Part shown: in pieces, positions 29,884-39,831 of the stretch
Layout of the letters: the number at the start of each line of letters is the position of its first letter
How positions within the stretch are numbered: position 1 is the first letter of the stretch
NCBI RefSeq assembly: GCF_020166435.1
Contig: NZ_JAINZP010000001.1
Location: forward strand, 310,001 to 374,000
Direction: 5' to 3'
DNA from: Pectobacterium versatile
GTDB taxonomy: Bacteria > Pseudomonadota > Gammaproteobacteria > Enterobacterales > Enterobacteriaceae
Length of the DNA stretch: 64,000 bases
The notes under the pieces: generated by a model
Seen by the model: only the letters and a program-made list of their open reading frames with translations
Told to the model about the DNA's origin: nothing
Databases searched by the model: none
Made by a program: the position numbers and the translations under genes

Positions 29884-30555
29884 TCAGTCTTTGGTTGACG
29901 TGTCTTCGAGCGAATTTCCTTCCAGCGCCATTGGCCACCCACCCAGACGTTTCCAACGATTAACCAACTCACAGAACAACAACGCGGTCTGATTAGTGTC
30001 ATACAGCGCGGAATGCGCCTGGCTGGAGTCAAACGAAATACCGGCGGTAATACAGGCTTTAGCAAGAACCGTTTGGCCTAAAACCAGCCCGCTGAGCGCT
30101 GCGGTATCGAATGTGGCGAAAGGGTGGAATGGATTACGTTTCAGACTACAACGCTCCGCTGCTGCGGCCATAAAGCTGTGATCGAATGTGGCATTATGTG
30201 CCACGATAATAGCGCGGTTACAGCCCTGATCTTTGATTCCTTTACGCACGACTTTGAAAATTTCATGCAGTGCATCGTATTCACTCACCGCACCGCGTAG
30301 CGGATTGGTGGGGTCAATGCCGTTAAATGCCAGCGCGGCGGGTTCCAGAATCGCGCCTTCGAATGGCTCAACATGAAAATGTAGCGTTTCATCTGGCTGC
30401 AACCAACCGTCTTGATCCATTTTTAATGTTACTGCCGCGACTTCCAGCAAGGCATCGGTTTTCGCATTAAATCCAGCAGTTTCAACATCAATCACTACCG
30501 GATAAAACCCACGAAAACGGCCGTTCAGGGCGTTCAGATCACTTTTATCAGCCAT
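29884..30555 (-). CDS. rnt: RNase T, 3'-5' exoribonuclease
   Basis: RNase T trims the 3' ends of tRNA and other stable RNAs. The 223-residue protein belongs to the DEDD exonuclease family: [10 protein letters not shown] carries the first acidic pair, HNATFDHSF the third site and QAHSALYDT the last. The ATG at 30555 ([16 protein letters not shown]) aligns with E. coli Rnt; a start 7 codons upstream is less likely. As in E. coli, gloA is its upstream neighbour. Confidence 0.96.
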   Translation of the reverse strand: MADKSDLNALNGRFRGFYPVVIDVETAGFNAKTDALLEVAAVTLKMDQDGWLQPDETLHFHVEPFEGAILEPAALAFNGIDPTNPLRGAVSEYDALHEIFKVVRKGIKDQGCNRAIIVAHNATFDHSFMAAAAERCSLKRNPFHPFATFDTAALSGLVLGQTVLAKACITAGISFDSSQAHSALYDTNQTALLFCELVNRWKRLGGWPMALEGNSLEDTSTKD

Positions 30556-30716
30556 TTTTCTCTTAATCGTTAGCAAAACGCAGCGCGCATTATTGCAAAT
30601 TTTGGCTGGAGATGCAGCATGCCCGTTGCCGTTTCAAACGGTGGAGATGACAGGGGAGAGATAAGAACAGGCGCTGATACAGCACCTGTAGTGATCAGAA
30701 TGTAGTGCGCAGAAAA

Positions 30717-31124
30717 TTAGTGACCGAGGCCTTTGCCAGAGTGGGCATTTTCGATTAATTCAATTTTATAACCGTCTGGATCTTCGATGAATGCGATAAC
30801 CGTGGTGCCGCCTTTGACTGGGCCTGCTTCACGTGTCACATTGCCACCCGCTTTGCGGATACGCTCACAGGTTGCGGCAACATCGTCAACGCCCAATGCG
30901 ATATGACCATAGGCGTTGCCCAGATCATAGCTGTCGACACCCCAGTTGTAGGTCAGTTCGATAACCGCACCCTCGCTCTCTTCGGTATAACCGACGAAAG
31001 CCAACGTGTATTTGTATTCGGTATTCTCGCTGGTGCGCAGCACGCGCATGCCTAGGATCTGGGTATAGAAATCGATAGAACGTTGTAAATCGCCAACACG
31101 CAACATGGTATGAAGTAAGCGCAT
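30717..31124 (-). CDS. gloA: GloA, lactoylglutathione lyase (glyoxalase I)
   Basis: Glyoxalase I converts the methylglyoxal-glutathione hemithioacetal to S-lactoylglutathione. The 135-residue protein has the metal-binding residues of the nickel-type enzyme: H5 in RLLHTMLRV, the glutamate of VIELTYNWG, histidine of AYGHIALGV and glutamate of YKIELIE. Length equals E. coli GloA. It is transcribed in the same direction as rnt, 161 bp upstream of it; E. coli nemR and nemA, often adjacent, are absent here. Confidence 0.97.
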   Translation of the reverse strand: MRLLHTMLRVGDLQRSIDFYTQILGMRVLRTSENTEYKYTLAFVGYTEESEGAVIELTYNWGVDSYDLGNAYGHIALGVDDVAATCERIRKAGGNVTREAGPVKGGTTVIAFIEDPDGYKIELIENAHSGKGLGH

Positions 31125-31411
31125 AGTATCCTCGTTAAAACATGCAGTAGAGGAAAAGTATAACGTCGTGGTTCTGCAGAGTCTAAGCCATTCGGATGAT
31201 GCTAAAAATGCGGCACTGCGATAAGGTTTGTGTTAAAACGTACTGTAAGCAAGGATAAACGGTGCGCTGGGTTGATATGGATTTGCCTTACGTGTAAAAA
31301 ATAGTCAGTTATTACAATGATTATCTAATTATTTTCATTGTGACTGTCCATTTGGGCTTGCCAGTACAGAAGAACAGGGCTTCAATAAAGAGAGTTGTAG
31401 CGGGAGGGGTT

Positions 31412-31651
31412 GTGCCAGAGCAACTTGAACTCTTTGCCGTCCTTAATCCATGTAGTGGTATTTGTCAAACGGACGAACGCGGATATTGTCGTGGTTGCTT
31501 TCGCAGCCGTAATGAACGTTTTAGTTGGAACCAAATGAGTGATATGCAGAAACAGGATATACTGCGCCTGTGCCGTCAGAGAATGAAACGGTTACAACGT
31601 TCGGATAGAGCCGATATGCCCGTAGGATCTAGTCAGTTATCGTTTTTTTAG
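31412..31651 (+). CDS. ydhL: YdhL-like DUF1289 small protein
   Basis: The 79-residue protein has the DUF1289 cysteine pattern PCSGIC-N6-GYCRGCFRSRNE, a likely small metal- or cluster-binding motif of unknown function. It matches E. coli YdhL throughout, ending QLSFF like YdhL's SLF. The start is the GTG at 31412, with a strong GGGAGGGG site 4-5 bases upstream; this beats the upstream ATG at 31340, which would add residues absent from the family. Confidence 0.88.
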   Translation: MPEQLELFAVLNPCSGICQTDERGYCRGCFRSRNERFSWNQMSDMQKQDILRLCRQRMKRLQRSDRADMPVGSSQLSFF

Positions 31652-31876
31652 ATGATTTTTTAAGCGTTCTATTTTCGCAGAAATTTTGCTTAAGAAATGC
31701 TGATATGTTCGCTTAAATAAAATAAACGGGAGATTATTTTAAAAAACATTTATTTGATAAAGTCACCTTCCGTGAAGGATTTATTTTATACAATAATAAA
31801 ACCATTTTTTTATTTTTATAAATCAGAGTTGATTGCCATCCAGGGATATAATTTAGCGTGCTAACAATAAGGAAAG

Positions 31877-32317
31877 ATGATGGAACTGCCATTAGGATCT
31901 GATTTAGCTCGTCTAGTGCGTGTATGGCGTGCACTGGTCGATCATCGTTTAAAACCACTCGAATTAACTCAAACACATTGGGTTACGTTGCATAATATAT
32001 ACCATTTGCCACCGGGCCAGTCGCAAATTCAACTGGCCAAAGCGATAGGGATAGAGCAACCCTCATTAGTTCGGACGTTGGATCAGCTTGAAGAGAAAGG
32101 GTTAATCACTCGCCACGTTTGTGCACACGATCGTCGGGCAAAACGTATTATGTTGACTGATGCGGCAGAACCGATAATACAGGCAGTTAATGGCGTAATT
32201 AGTCATACACGTAATGAAGTATTATTTGGTATTACGCCGGAGCAGGTTGATGAATTAGCGCTGCTAGTTTCGCGACTTGAGAAAAATATATTGGCATTAC
32301 ATGAAAATCAAGCGTAG
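31877..32317 (+). CDS. slyA: SlyA/Hor, MarR-family transcriptional regulator
   Basis: SlyA family proteins are dimeric winged-helix regulators that often relieve H-NS repression. The 146-residue protein reads [20 protein letters not shown] and has the DNA-binding stretch [19 protein letters not shown]. Orthologues are called Hor in soft-rot Erwinia/Pectobacterium, where they control exoenzymes and antibiotics, and RovA in Yersinia. ATG codons at 31877 and 31880 are both possible; GGAAAG precedes them. Confidence 0.95.
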   Translation: MMELPLGSDLARLVRVWRALVDHRLKPLELTQTHWVTLHNIYHLPPGQSQIQLAKAIGIEQPSLVRTLDQLEEKGLITRHVCAHDRRAKRIMLTDAAEPIIQAVNGVISHTRNEVLFGITPEQVDELALLVSRLEKNILALHENQA

Positions 32318-32363
32318 CTAAATTTGGGTTACGCAAAGGGAGAATTAAATCCCAGCAATATTG

Positions 32364-32638
32364 TACTCTAAATAATTCGAATTTCAGGACAAAGCGTTAG
32401 CATTTTGAACAACGCAAAGCGTTGGCCCGTAAGGGCGAGGCGCATGCAGATGTGTCTCGTAACGCGGCAAGAGAAAGAGTCCCGATGAGCTTACACGAGT
32501 AAGTGATTCGGGCGAGGTAACAACTCTGCCAAAGGCAGATTTGAACGCTGCTTGCAGCGACCCCAGCAGGGCGAGGTACACGTCAGTGTGCCAAATAGCG
32601 TAGCCAACGTACATGCAATTTTAGTTATGACGAGTATA
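32364..32638. repeat. ERIC element with long internal insertion
   Basis: In the opposite orientation to the copies at 20989 and 28028: starts TACTCTAAATAATTCGAATT and ends TGCAATTTTAGTTATGACGA followed by GTATA. At 275 bp it is the longest copy and carries the insertion (TTTGAACGCTGCTTGCAGCG, CAGGGCGAGGTACACG) plus an additional segment around 32390-32470. Confidence 0.82.
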
Positions 32639-32687
32639 CCAATACCTGTTATTGGTTATTCATTCTGGGAGTTAATTAATTCGTTGT

Positions 32688-32716
32688 GACGATCGCCGCG
32701 GATAGCGGCGATCGTC
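32688..32716 (-). terminator. Hairpin downstream of slyB
   Basis: A perfect 12-bp stem (GACGATCGCCGC / GCGGCGATCGTC) with a 5-nt loop lies just past the slyB stop. On the minus strand it is followed by AT-rich but not T-only sequence, so termination is likely but not textbook. Confidence 0.65.
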
Positions 32717-32724
32717 ATACAATA

Positions 32725-33192
32725 TTAGCGTGGAGAAACGGTGATACTGCGGCCATTGCTTGCCATGGCAACGCGTTGACCCGCGCTGAATTTCGTATCG
32801 CCCTGTTTTTGTACCACCATAATGGTACTACCATCATCACGACGGATTTCCAGCTCTACGCCCTGTGTCCGGTTCAGTGCACCCGTTGCGCTTTGACCTG
32901 CTACGCCACCTGCCACCGCACCAGCCGCTGTCGCTAGGCTACGGCCAGAACCGCCGCCGATAGTGTTGCCCAGAAAACCACCCAGTACCGCACCACCCAA
33001 CGCACCGATAACGTTAGAATCTTCTCCCGCTTGAATCTGAACTGGGCGCATAGAAACGATGGTGCCGTAGGTCACGGTCTGTACCTGTTTAGCTTCGGAT
33101 GCGCTGTAAACATCACCTGAAAGCGTACTGGTATTAGCACAACCAGCCAGTGTGATCCCAGCAAGGGTAACCACAAGTAAACGCTTCATCAT
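32725..33192 (-). CDS. slyB: SlyB, outer-membrane lipoprotein
   Basis: SlyB is a glycine-zipper lipoprotein that stabilises the outer membrane and is under PhoPQ control in E. coli and Salmonella. The 155-residue protein has a lipobox (ITLAGC, lipidated C18), a central glycine-rich zipper (GALGGAVLGGFLGNTIGGGS) and a beta-rich C-terminus. It is next to slyA, as in E. coli. The promoter side faces anmK, transcribed the opposite way. Confidence 0.96.
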   Translation of the reverse strand: MMKRLLVVTLAGITLAGCANTSTLSGDVYSASEAKQVQTVTYGTIVSMRPVQIQAGEDSNVIGALGGAVLGGFLGNTIGGGSGRSLATAAGAVAGGVAGQSATGALNRTQGVELEIRRDDGSTIMVVQKQGDTKFSAGQRVAMASNGRSITVSPR

Positions 33193-33539
33193 AATACGGA
33201 CTCCTTAATAGCGAATATGTCGGGCTGGCTCAGCCTCGGCCGACGCAGTGTTATACCAATAAATTATGGTCTGGCTCAGTATAGCATGCCACTCTTTTTA
33301 CTCTTTTTTTCAGAATATAATAGTGCGCTTAAATTGCGTATAAACAGAGGGGTAAAGCGCATGAGAAATGGTTTTTTTGTAGCAAATTTTATCAAAACCC
33401 CACTCTGGGTTAAAATCTAACCTGTGTGGCAAAAACACAAAAAATTTAATAATTCAGTGTGTTAACGTGCTATTTTTATCCCCGTGGTAACGATTGTTAT
33501 CGATGTTCTCTTTTTATCCCACAGGGCAAAGGCTATATG
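33193..33539. promoter_or_regulatory. Divergent region between slyB and anmK
   Basis: No gene is visible. The region carries the slyB and anmK promoters. A TTTTTATCCC motif repeats at about 33474 and 33512, and I could not identify a clear PhoP box. Confidence 0.4.
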
Positions 33540-34652
33540 ATGAGATCAGGCAGATATATTGGCGTGATGTCCGGAACCAGTCTTGATGGTGTGGATGTCG
33601 TGCTAGTCGCGATTGACGAGCATACGGTTGCTCAGCAGGCTAGCTATTGTCACCCGATCCCGCAGGATATCAAAATGGCCATTCTGGGGATGTGTCAGGG
33701 GCAGGCGGTAACGCTGTCTGCCCTTGGCCAACTGGATACGCGTCTGGGAATCTTGTTTGCAGAAGCCGTGCTGACGCTGCTTAAAGAGGTGGCGCTAGGT
33801 GCGCAGGATATCACTGCGATTGGCTGCCACGGGCAGACGGTTTGGCATGAGCCCACGGGTGATGCACCTTGTACGTTGCAGATAGGCGATAATAACCGTG
33901 TTGCTGCCTTGACTGGTATCACGACCGTAGGGGATTTTCGCCGCCGAGATTTGGCTTATGGCGGACAGGGCGCCCCGCTGGTGCCATCGTTCCACCATGC
34001 ATTGCTATTGCATCCTGTCGAACGACGTATCGTGCTCAACATCGGTGGCATCGCCAATCTATCGCTGCTGGTGCCGGGTGCGCCCGTGCGCGGTTACGAC
34101 ACGGGGCCCGGGAATATGTTGTTGGATGCTTGGATCTGGCGGCACTGCACGCAACCGTATGATAAAGACGCCGTGTGGGCGATGAGCGGTCAGATAAATC
34201 CGCTATTGCTACGCCGAATGTTGACCGATCCTTATTTTGCGTTGCGAGCGCCCAAAAGCACCGGGCGTGAGTATTTCAATCTGGGGTGGCTGGAAAGAAT
34301 GCTGGCTGGTCTGCCGCCGATAGCGCCGCAGGATGTTCAGGCGACGCTGGTTGAGTTAACGGCTATGAGCATCGCTGAACAGGTGCTGTTGGTCGGTGGA
34401 TGCGAACGCTTACTGGTTTGCGGCGGTGGCGCACGTAATCCTCTCATTATGGCGCGTCTCTCGGCGCTGCTGCCGGGCATCGAAGTCAGCACGACGGATG
34501 AATGTGGCGTGAGTGGCGATGATATGGAAGCGCTGGCGTTTGCCTGGCTGGCGTCACGCACGCTATCAGGGCTGCCGGGCAATCTGCCGTCCGTCACGGG
34601 GGCAAGTCAGGAAACGGTGTTAGGCGCGATTTATCCGGTCAGCGCGGATTAA
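33540..34652 (+). CDS. anmK: AnmK, anhydro-N-acetylmuramic acid kinase
   Basis: AnmK phosphorylates and opens 1,6-anhydro-MurNAc released by murein turnover, feeding cell-wall recycling. The 370-residue protein begins [20 protein letters not shown], the family hallmark, and has the phosphate/sugar motifs [14 protein letters not shown] and VCGGGARNP of the acetate/sugar-kinase fold. The ATG at 33540 aligns with E. coli AnmK; longer upstream starts lack similarity. mliC, an inhibitor of murein lysozyme, follows. Confidence 0.96.
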   Translation: MRSGRYIGVMSGTSLDGVDVVLVAIDEHTVAQQASYCHPIPQDIKMAILGMCQGQAVTLSALGQLDTRLGILFAEAVLTLLKEVALGAQDITAIGCHGQTVWHEPTGDAPCTLQIGDNNRVAALTGITTVGDFRRRDLAYGGQGAPLVPSFHHALLLHPVERRIVLNIGGIANLSLLVPGAPVRGYDTGPGNMLLDAWIWRHCTQPYDKDAVWAMSGQINPLLLRRMLTDPYFALRAPKSTGREYFNLGWLERMLAGLPPIAPQDVQATLVELTAMSIAEQVLLVGGCERLLVCGGGARNPLIMARLSALLPGIEVSTTDECGVSGDDMEALAFAWLASRTLSGLPGNLPSVTGASQETVLGAIYPVSAD

Positions 34653-34748
34653 TCAGATTTTGCCGAGAGGCTCATGGTTATCCTCTTGTTAAACTTAAAT
34701 GAACGGCAGCGCCAGTTGCCGCCATCGACAAAAATGACAGGAGAAAAA

Positions 34749-35066
34749 ATGAAACGATTGCTGGCGGGGACAGCGCTCATGCTGCTGAGCGGGTGCAGCT
34801 ATTTTGGCCATAAACAGACGGTGGAAACGCTGCATTATCAATGCGGCACAATGCCGCTAACCGTTACGCTACAGCAGGGCGGTGAAGCGACTCCACAGGT
34901 GAGTTTCCTGATGGACGGTGAACGTCTGACGCTCCCTCAAGTGGTGTCCGCGTCTGGCGTCAGATACAGTGATGATACCTACACCTTCTGGAGTAAAGGC
35001 GACCGTGCATTTATCCAACGGGGTGAACGGGTTATCGTAGACGACTGTGTGTTGGCACCGATGTAA
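34749..35066 (+). CDS. mliC: MliC, membrane-bound lysozyme inhibitor lipoprotein
   Basis: MliC protects the cell wall from host C-type lysozyme at the outer membrane. The 105-residue protein has a lipobox (MLLSGC, mature from C17) and the MliC core (YQCGTMPLTVTL, VSASGVRYSDDTYTFWSKGD) with an SGxxY-type lysozyme-binding loop. I start it at ATG 34749, after an AGGAGAAAA ribosome site; an in-frame ATG 75 bp upstream would misplace the signal. Same gene order as E. coli. Confidence 0.93.
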   Translation: MKRLLAGTALMLLSGCSYFGHKQTVETLHYQCGTMPLTVTLQQGGEATPQVSFLMDGERLTLPQVVSASGVRYSDDTYTFWSKGDRAFIQRGERVIVDDCVLAPM

Positions 35067-35172
35067 CTGACGCCGCACGGTCGGATGCCGCTGCTGATTG
35101 CGATTTTTCGGGTACGGGAGCAAAATGGGATTTTCGCCCGCTTCTGGCCCGACATTGCGACAGCAGGATATT

Positions 35173-35856
35173 ATGACTCAGGAACGCTCCTCTTCTGACG
35201 GTTCTCCTCTTATTCAACCCGCCGATATTGCTGACATCCGCCGTGAATACACGCGTGGCGGGCTTCGCCGTAGCGATCTTCCCGCTAATCCACTGGATTT
35301 ATTTGAACGCTGGCTGAAGCAGGCCTGCGACGCGAAACTGGCCGATCCTACCGCGATGTCCGTTGCGACCGTGGATGAACACGGACAGCCTTACCAGCGT
35401 ATCGTTCTGCTGAAACACTATGATGAGAAAGGCATGGTGTTTTATACCAATATGGGCAGCCGCAAAGCCCATCATCTGGAAAACAATCCACGCATCAGCC
35501 TGCTGTTCCCTTGGCATATGCTGGAGCGGCAGGTCATCGTGCTGGGACGCGTAGAGAAGCTGCCGGCGCTTGAGGTGCTGAAATATTTCCACAGTCGCCC
35601 GAAAGACAGCCAGATTGGTGCGTGGGTATCAAAGCAGTCCAGCCGGATTTCAGCGCGTGGCGTGCTGGAAAGCAAATTTTTGGAATTGAAGCAAAAATTC
35701 CAGAATGGTGAGGTGCCTTTGCCGAGCTTCTGGGGGGGCTTCCGCGTCGTTATCGATTCTGTTGAGTTTTGGCAGGGCGGTGAACACCGCCTGCATGACC
35801 GATTTTTCTACCAGCGGCAGGACGAGGGCTGGCAGATCGATCGTTTAGCGCCTTAA
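35173..35856 (+). CDS. pdxH: PdxH, pyridoxine/pyridoxamine 5'-phosphate oxidase
   Basis: PdxH uses FMN to oxidise pyridoxine or pyridoxamine phosphate to pyridoxal phosphate. The 227-residue protein reads [40 protein letters not shown] and ends [18 protein letters not shown], as in E. coli. Its N-terminus ([15 protein letters not shown]) is about nine residues longer than E. coli's. pdxY, which phosphorylates pyridoxal in the same pathway, follows tyrS. Confidence 0.97.
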   Translation: MTQERSSSDGSPLIQPADIADIRREYTRGGLRRSDLPANPLDLFERWLKQACDAKLADPTAMSVATVDEHGQPYQRIVLLKHYDEKGMVFYTNMGSRKAHHLENNPRISLLFPWHMLERQVIVLGRVEKLPALEVLKYFHSRPKDSQIGAWVSKQSSRISARGVLESKFLELKQKFQNGEVPLPSFWGGFRVVIDSVEFWQGGEHRLHDRFFYQRQDEGWQIDRLAP

Positions 35857-36090
35857 TCGCGAAATATCCGTGTTAAACGCTGGCGCTCCTATCATCAGCA
35901 CTTTATCCTATGAGGTTTCGCATTGACTGGGCATTGCGCGGCGATATGGCGTTCATAGCTGGTTGCGTAACGTCATGCAGCAGCGAAATCATCATGCGAC
36001 AGCAGACAGGTATGCTGCGCATCTCTCACGGCATTGTGCGTAAACCCAATGGGAACGTAACGGCCTATTTTTATAAAAATGGAGTTATCG

Positions 36091-37368
36091 ATGGCGAGTA
36101 GTAACCTGATTAAACAATTGCAAGAGCGGGGCTTGATTGCCCAGGTGACGGATGAGGAAGCGTTAGCAGAGCGGCTGGCGCAAGGGCCAATTGCACTGTA
36201 TTGCGGTTTTGATCCCACCGCTGATAGCTTGCATTTGGGGCATCTGGTGCCGCTGCTCTGCCTGAAACGCTTCCAACTGTCTGGCCACAAGCCGGTTGCG
36301 CTGGTTGGCGGTGCCACGGGGCTGATTGGTGACCCAAGCTTTAAAGCCACCGAGCGTAAGCTGAACACGGCTGAAACCGTGGGTGAGTGGGTAGAGAAAA
36401 TTCGTCGTCAGGTTTCTCCATTCCTGGATTTTGACTGCGGCAAAAACAGCGCGATCGCCGCCAATAACTACGATTGGTTCGGCAATATGAACGTGCTGGA
36501 TTTCCTGCGTGATATCGGCAAACACTTCTCCGTTAATCAGATGATTAGCAAAGAAGCCGTCAAACAGCGTTTAAACCGTGATGACGTCGGTATTTCGTTC
36601 ACCGAGTTTTCTTACAACCTGTTGCAGGGATACGACTTTGCCTCGCTGAACAAGCAGCATGATGTCGAACTGCAAATCGGTGGTTCTGACCAATGGGGTA
36701 ACATCACGTCCGGTATCGACTTGACGCGCCGCATGAACCAGAAACAGGTTTACGGCTTGACCGTACCGCTGATTACTAAATCTGATGGGACGAAGTTCGG
36801 TAAAACGGAAGGCGGCGCAATCTGGCTGGATGCCAGCAAGACCAGTCCTTACAAATTCTACCAATTCTGGATCAACACGGCAGATGCCGATGTGTACCGC
36901 TTCCTGAAATTCTTCACGTTCATGAGCCTTGAAGACATCGATGCCCTGGAAGAAGAAGACAAAAACAGCGGCAAAGCTCCACGCGCGCAGTATGTGCTGG
37001 CGGAAGAAGTAACTCGTATGGTTCATGGTGAAGCGGGTCTGGAAGCGGCTCGTCGTATTACACAAAGCCTGTTCTCTGGCGCATTGCAGGATATGACTCA
37101 GGACGATTTTGCGCAGCTGGCACAGGATGGTATGCCGATTATCGAACTGGAAAACGGCGCGGATTTACAACAGGCGCTGGTCAGCGCTGAGCTGGTGCCG
37201 TCACGCGGTCAGGCTCGTACGATGATCGCTTCGAATGCGGTAACCATTAACGGCGAAAAACAGGCCGATCCTGAATACACCTTCAGCGATTCCGACCGTC
37301 TGTTTGATCGCTACACCTTGCTGCGTCGCGGCAAAAAGCACTACTGCCTGATCTGCTGGAAAGCATAA
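36091..37368 (+). CDS. tyrS: TyrS, tyrosyl-tRNA synthetase
   Basis: TyrS charges tRNA-Tyr. The 425-residue protein starts [14 protein letters not shown] and has class I signatures HLGH (HIGH) and KFGKT (KMSKS-type), plus an S4 RNA-binding C-terminus ([18 protein letters not shown]). Strong codon bias matches a highly expressed gene. Preceded by pdxH and followed by a terminator, then pdxY, the E. coli order. The ATG at 36091 is preferred over one four codons upstream. Confidence 0.98.
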   Translation: MASSNLIKQLQERGLIAQVTDEEALAERLAQGPIALYCGFDPTADSLHLGHLVPLLCLKRFQLSGHKPVALVGGATGLIGDPSFKATERKLNTAETVGEWVEKIRRQVSPFLDFDCGKNSAIAANNYDWFGNMNVLDFLRDIGKHFSVNQMISKEAVKQRLNRDDVGISFTEFSYNLLQGYDFASLNKQHDVELQIGGSDQWGNITSGIDLTRRMNQKQVYGLTVPLITKSDGTKFGKTEGGAIWLDASKTSPYKFYQFWINTADADVYRFLKFFTFMSLEDIDALEEEDKNSGKAPRAQYVLAEEVTRMVHGEAGLEAARRITQSLFSGALQDMTQDDFAQLAQDGMPIIELENGADLQQALVSAELVPSRGQARTMIASNAVTINGEKQADPEYTFSDSDRLFDRYTLLRRGKKHYCLICWKA

Positions 37369-37380
37369 GCATCACCGATA

Positions 37381-37406
37381 AGGGAGCGTCAGCTCCCTTT
37401 CTTCTT
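37381..37406 (+). terminator. Rho-independent terminator of tyrS
   Basis: 7-bp stem AGGGAGC / GCTCCCT (37381-37398) with loop GTCA, followed by TTCTTCTT. Some read-through to pdxY is plausible, since the gap is short. Confidence 0.85.
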
Positions 37407-37452
37407 GTAAGTTGAGGCGCACAGGCGCTGGCAAGGATTTGAGTCATAGCTA

Positions 37453-38313
37453 ATGAAAAATATACTTTCCATCCAATCACATGTCGTTTTTGGTCATGCC
37501 GGTAACAGTGCGGCAGAGTTTCCGATGCGTCGGATGGGCGCAAACGTTTGGCCGTTGAATACGGTGCAGTTCTCGAACCATACCCAATACGGTCACTGGA
37601 CGGGGTGTGTGATGCCAGCCAGCCATCTGACCGACGTGGTGCAGGGAATTGCGAACATCGACAAGCTGAAGACCTGTAATGCAGTATTGAGCGGCTATAT
37701 CGGCTCCGCCGATCAAGGGGAGCATATTCTGGGTATTGTTCGTCAGGTTAAAGCAGCCAACCCGGATGCGCTGTACTTCTGCGATCCCGTGATGGGTACG
37801 CCGGAGAAAGGCTGCATCGTCGCGCCCGGCGTGTCTGATTTCCACTGTCAGCAGTCGCTGCTAGCGGCCGACATTATTGCGCCGAATCTGCCTGAACTGG
37901 AACTGCTTGGCGGTCGTACCGTGCATAACGTGACGGAAGCCGTAGAGACTGCGCGTGCGCTGTGTGCAAAAGGGCCAAAAATCGTTCTGGTGAAGCACCT
38001 TAGCCGAGCGGCCACGCGTGAAGATAGCTTTGAAATGCTGTTGGTGACGCCGACGGATGCCTGGCACATCAGCCGCCCGCTGGTGGAGTTTGAACGTCAA
38101 CCAGTAGGCGTGGGCGATTTGACCAGTGGATTACTGTTGGTGAACTTGCTGAAGGGTGTGGCGTTGGATAAAGCCTTGGAGCACACCACGGCGGCGGTCT
38201 ATGAGGTTATGCTGGTGACGAAAGAGATGAATGAATATGAGCTACAGCTGGTTGCAGCTCAGGATGGGATTGTCAATCCGCGTCATCACTTCCAGGCGAT
38301 TCGCCTGTCGTAA
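37453..38313 (+). CDS. pdxY: PdxY, pyridoxal kinase
   Basis: PdxY phosphorylates pyridoxal in vitamin B6 salvage. The 286-residue protein reads [20 protein letters not shown], with [15 protein letters not shown] holding the catalytic aspartate and anion hole of the ribokinase family. It follows tyrS by 84 bp, as in E. coli, and ends at a convergent terminator. Confidence 0.97.
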   Translation: MKNILSIQSHVVFGHAGNSAAEFPMRRMGANVWPLNTVQFSNHTQYGHWTGCVMPASHLTDVVQGIANIDKLKTCNAVLSGYIGSADQGEHILGIVRQVKAANPDALYFCDPVMGTPEKGCIVAPGVSDFHCQQSLLAADIIAPNLPELELLGGRTVHNVTEAVETARALCAKGPKIVLVKHLSRAATREDSFEMLLVTPTDAWHISRPLVEFERQPVGVGDLTSGLLLVNLLKGVALDKALEHTTAAVYEVMLVTKEMNEYELQLVAAQDGIVNPRHHFQAIRLS

Positions 38314-38320
38314 AACGTAT

Positions 38321-38346
38321 AACGCCCCGAATACCGGGGCGTTATT
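38321..38346. terminator. Terminator between pdxY and gstA
   Basis: 8-9-bp stem AACGCCCC / GGGGCGTT with a small loop, followed by a weak T tail (TATT) on the plus strand and A-rich sequence on the other side. It can serve both convergent genes. Confidence 0.75.
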
Positions 38347-38356
38347 GCATGTTAGC

Positions 38357-38391
38357 CTTTCAACCTTTCAACCTTTCAACCTTTCAACCTT
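38357..38391. repeat. 8-bp tandem repeat (CTTTCAAC) at the 3' end of gstA
   Basis: Four complete CTTTCAAC units plus a partial one cover 38357-38391. On the minus strand GGTTGAAA repeats encode the end of GST (VERLKG) and include the stop codon TGA at 38370-38368. Because the unit is not a multiple of three, a change of copy number would alter the C-terminal residues. Confidence 0.85.
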
Positions 38392-38976
38392 AAGCGCGGT
38401 AACGACGGAAGGGCGCTCGGCAATATGGTCGAGGTAAGCCGCCAGCGCAGGGTAGCGGAACATATCCAGTTTTAGCGACTGCGCCCAGCGCATTACGGTA
38501 AACAGATACGCATCGGCGATACTGAAGCGGTTGGCGACCAGATAGTTCTGTTCACTTAACACCAGATTGATATAACGGAATTTGACCTGCAAATACTCCA
38601 TCAGTAGCTCTTTATACGTTTCCGGCGTACCAGGACGGAAGAGCGGCGTAAACGTTTTGTGCAACTCAGCAGAGATGTAATTCAGCCATTCGAGTGTATG
38701 GTAGCGCGCCATACTGCCGGTAGGAGCGATAAGGTTACAGTGTGGAACCAGATCGGCAATGTACTCGGCGATAGCGACACCTTCAGTCAGAACAGACCCG
38801 TCATCTAGCTCTAACGCGGGCACCATCCCTTTCGGGTTGATGAACGTATAGTCGGTGCCACGCTCTGTCTTTTTCGTGCGCAGATTGACCTTCTCCAGCT
38901 TGAATTCCAATTTGGATTCGATCAAAACAATGTGTGTAAAAAGAGAACTGCTTTCAGCTTTGTAAAACAGTTTCAT
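38368..38976 (-). CDS. gstA: Glutathione S-transferase
   Basis: The 202-residue protein is a beta-class GST: thioredoxin-like N-terminus (MKLFYKAESSSLFTHIVLIE) and an all-helical C-domain. Beta-class enzymes conjugate glutathione to electrophiles. It occupies the E. coli gstA position after pdxY and is convergent with it. The last residues VERLKG come from an 8-bp tandem repeat, so the native C-terminus may vary between strains. Confidence 0.93.
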   Translation of the reverse strand: MKLFYKAESSSLFTHIVLIESKLEFKLEKVNLRTKKTERGTDYTFINPKGMVPALELDDGSVLTEGVAIAEYIADLVPHCNLIAPTGSMARYHTLEWLNYISAELHKTFTPLFRPGTPETYKELLMEYLQVKFRYINLVLSEQNYLVANRFSIADAYLFTVMRWAQSLKLDMFRYPALAAYLDHIAERPSVVTALKVERLKG

Positions 38977-39526
38977 GGAAACCCCTTCCTATTATTATTT
39001 TTCCATCAACACATGCGCTGATGATTGTTGAATAACGACATGTCGTTTTTTTACAACAAAACGTAACGGGAGAGTGTGAGGCCTCTTGCAAAATACTCCT
39101 TATGTATGATTTCCGCGTGAAATTTTGGCGATTTTTGCGGTGCAAAACCAAATTTTTATACGTCATTCCGGGGCGATCTTGCTGATTTTAACGAAGACGA
39201 TTGATAAAGCTATGTAGCATGTGACCTAGGCCGCTTATTGGTTGGGGTAGAAACAGCAGCGTTACGGATTGTGAAGACAACTTCTGGGCGCGATAGGCAG
39301 AGGGGAGAAAGGATAGGTCTGGGAGGCGTTTTTCGACGCATGATTTATAGCGGTTAATTAATCATTACTAAATCTCTTGATAAGAAAAATTTCATTAGTG
39401 ACTGATTTCGTATTTTTCATGATAACGTCGATTTAAGTTATTCCCCATGGTTAGCGTCTAATGGATATTTAAAAGAAAAATAGGAAAAGGTATGAAGGGG
39501 AATTATTTCAAAGTGAAGTTGATTAC
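38977..39526. other. Intergenic stretch without a recognisable gene
   Basis: No supported gene is visible in this 550-bp region. It is AT-rich from 39340 on. A 70-codon minus-strand frame at 38954 overlaps gstA's start and has no family resemblance. Confidence 0.45.
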
Positions 39527-39567
39527 ACTACCCCTTTATTTATCGCATGTAATAAAGGAGGGGTAGT
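39527..39567 (+). promoter_or_regulatory. Long hairpin burying a Shine-Dalgarno sequence
   Basis: ACTACCCC-TTTATT (39527-39540) pairs with AATAAA-GGA-GGGGTAGT (39551-39567), leaving a small loop and a three-base bulge. The 3' arm contains the AAAGGAGGGG ribosome site of a 40-codon ORF starting at 39569. In this fold the site is sequestered, suggesting translational control by temperature, a ligand or a small RNA. There is no T-run, so it is not an obvious terminator. Confidence 0.6.
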
Positions 39568-39568
39568 T

Positions 39569-39691
39569 ATGTCAAAAGGTTTCCGTAGCGCGTACGCAAT
39601 ATTAATGCATGGCGATATTTCCAATTATACGTTACGTCTCGTCGACATTTCTTCCATCACGGATAGAAAAGTAAATACGCTTCCCGAGTAA
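39569..39691 (+). CDS. Candidate 40-residue protein or leader peptide
   Basis: I do not recognise the product, MSKGFRSAYAILMHGDISNY followed by TLRLVDISSITDRKVNTLPE. It has a near-perfect Shine-Dalgarno (AAGGAGGGG) 5 bases upstream, but that site lies in a hairpin. No membrane segment or signal is visible. The gene stands 140 bp ahead of a symporter gene on the same strand, so it could be a regulatory leader, a small free protein, or chance. Confidence 0.45.
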   Translation: MSKGFRSAYAILMHGDISNYTLRLVDISSITDRKVNTLPE

Positions 39692-39831
39692 CTATTATCA
39701 TCACATCAAGACATAGAGAATACGCCGAAAAAAATCGGATAAGCCATAAGTTGCTTACGCCAGTGCGTTAGGCGGCTCATGTTTGCTAATAATGCGTATT
39801 GTCTGATTCTATTCATTATCATGAGGTTACT

